The translations under genes were made by a program, and so were the position numbers. Source: Bacteriovorax stolpii (lineage in GTDB: Bacteria > Bdellovibrionota > Bacteriovoracia > Bacteriovoracales > Bacteriovoracaceae). From it: DNA of 5,232 nt. The notes beneath the pieces are model-generated. The model saw only the letters and a list, made by a program, of their open reading frames with translations, had not been told where the DNA came from and did not search any database. Position 1 is the first letter of the stretch; each line of letters starts with the position of its first letter. The stretch is taken from the NCBI GenBank assembly GCA_945862475.1, contig CAMAYW010000202.1, positions 1 through 5,232 of the forward strand, in the 5' to 3' direction. Of the stretch, positions 4,875-5,232 are shown one piece after another.

Positions 4875-5232
4875 GGGACCCTCTTCACTTTTTTAAATGA
4901 ATCTTCATTCACGAGTGCTCTAAAAATATCTTTTACAGGACGGTTCTCTACAAGATGCGTGTAGACTGATTTTAATGAACAATACTGACTCGCCACTGGA
5001 GCAATACCTGAAGTAAATTCTAGGAAATGTTTCGCCATACAAGCGTGGGCCACTTTGGAATTTTCAATCGCTTTCACAAATGGATACCCACCCTGCACAT
5101 CCACTATCATCCCTGGAATAATCTCGAGGGAAACTTGGTCATTCACTGTAAGAGTATTAGCTAAAGTTAAGTTCGTTGGAGAATAGATTTTTTGAACTGG
5201 ACTATAGCGCCCCATCACATCAAATCCTTCTA
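4871..5232 (-). CDS. C-terminal end of a DUF1592/DUF1588/DUF1585-type protein (partial)
   Basis: Only the last 119 complete codons are present; the frame is open to the right edge. The residues at the edge, EGFDVMGRYSP, match the typical DUF1585 stretch (E-G-F-D-x-x-G-R-Y), so the gene continues beyond the window, and the in-frame GTG at 5216-5218 or the ATG after it is not a start. The rest fits the DUF1585 C-terminus: a variable stretch, then KAIENSKVAHACMAKHFLEF with one of two spaced cysteines, QYCSL with the other, and a final helix VKDIFRALVNEDSFKK. Full-length members usually carry DUF1587, DUF1592, DUF1588 and DUF1585 domains, often with a c-type cytochrome-like N-terminus, and are exported. 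Only the last domain can be checked here. The stop TGA (4871-4873) overlaps the start of DUF1552, the usual partner gene. Function is not established; an envelope or periplasmic redox-related role is inferred from the family. Confidence 0.85.
   Translation of the reverse strand, partial: EGFDVMGRYSPVQKIYSPTNLTLANTLTVNDQVSLEIIPGMIVDVQGGYPFVKAIENSKVAHACMAKHFLEFTSGIAPVASQYCSLKSVYTHLVENRPVKDIFRALVNEDSFKKVKRVP

Noticed and set aside
5213..5218. GTG/ATG at 5213-5218 as the true start of the DUF1585 gene
   Set aside because: The residues just upstream in frame (EGFD) complete a typical DUF1585 motif, so the gene continues past the edge.

Overview
All genes in this window lie on the minus strand, so transcription runs from the right edge (5232) to the left edge (1). 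The organism is probably a Gram-negative environmental bacterium of moderate to low GC. A Tat-exported DUF1552 protein paired with a DUF1592/DUF1588/DUF1585-type protein, a small lipoprotein and a REP-associated tyrosine transposase (RAYT) would suit Bdellovibrionota (Bacteriovorax/Peredibacter-like) or another former deltaproteobacterial lineage. This is inferred from gene content, not from a marker gene.

Right part (3408-5232): the C-terminal end of a DUF1585-domain protein runs in from the right edge. It is translationally coupled (ATGA overlap) to a complete 488-residue DUF1552 protein with a twin-arginine signal. These two families usually occur as neighbours and are thought to act in the envelope or periplasm, but their biochemical role is not established.

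Middle (2083-3392): this is the most interesting part. Three near-identical perfect palindromes (12-nt arms GTCGAAAAGGTA and TACCTTTTCGAC around a variable 5-nt centre) lie exactly at, or 15 nt beyond, the 3' ends of three consecutive genes: DUF1552, a small lipoprotein, and a Y1-type HUH transposase of the RAYT group. One palindrome supplies the stop codon of the transposase gene. The transposase leader holds a diverged half-copy of the repeat (AAAAGGTACC) within a possible long-range fold. Together these look like a REP-RAYT system: a domesticated single-copy transposase with its short palindromic repeats.

Left part (1-2072): after a possible promoter comes a complete UDP-glucose 6-dehydrogenase gene (ugd), which makes UDP-glucuronate for surface polysaccharide. 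A large inverted repeat followed by a T-run probably terminates it. Beyond that lies a visibly AT-richer pair of genes missed by a length-limited ORF search: a 48-residue small protein with a good ribosome binding site, and, 16 nt later, the N-terminal 122 residues of a protein that runs off the left edge. The latter resembles the haem-oxygenase-like / iron-containing redox enzyme superfamily. The two probably form an operon of unknown function.
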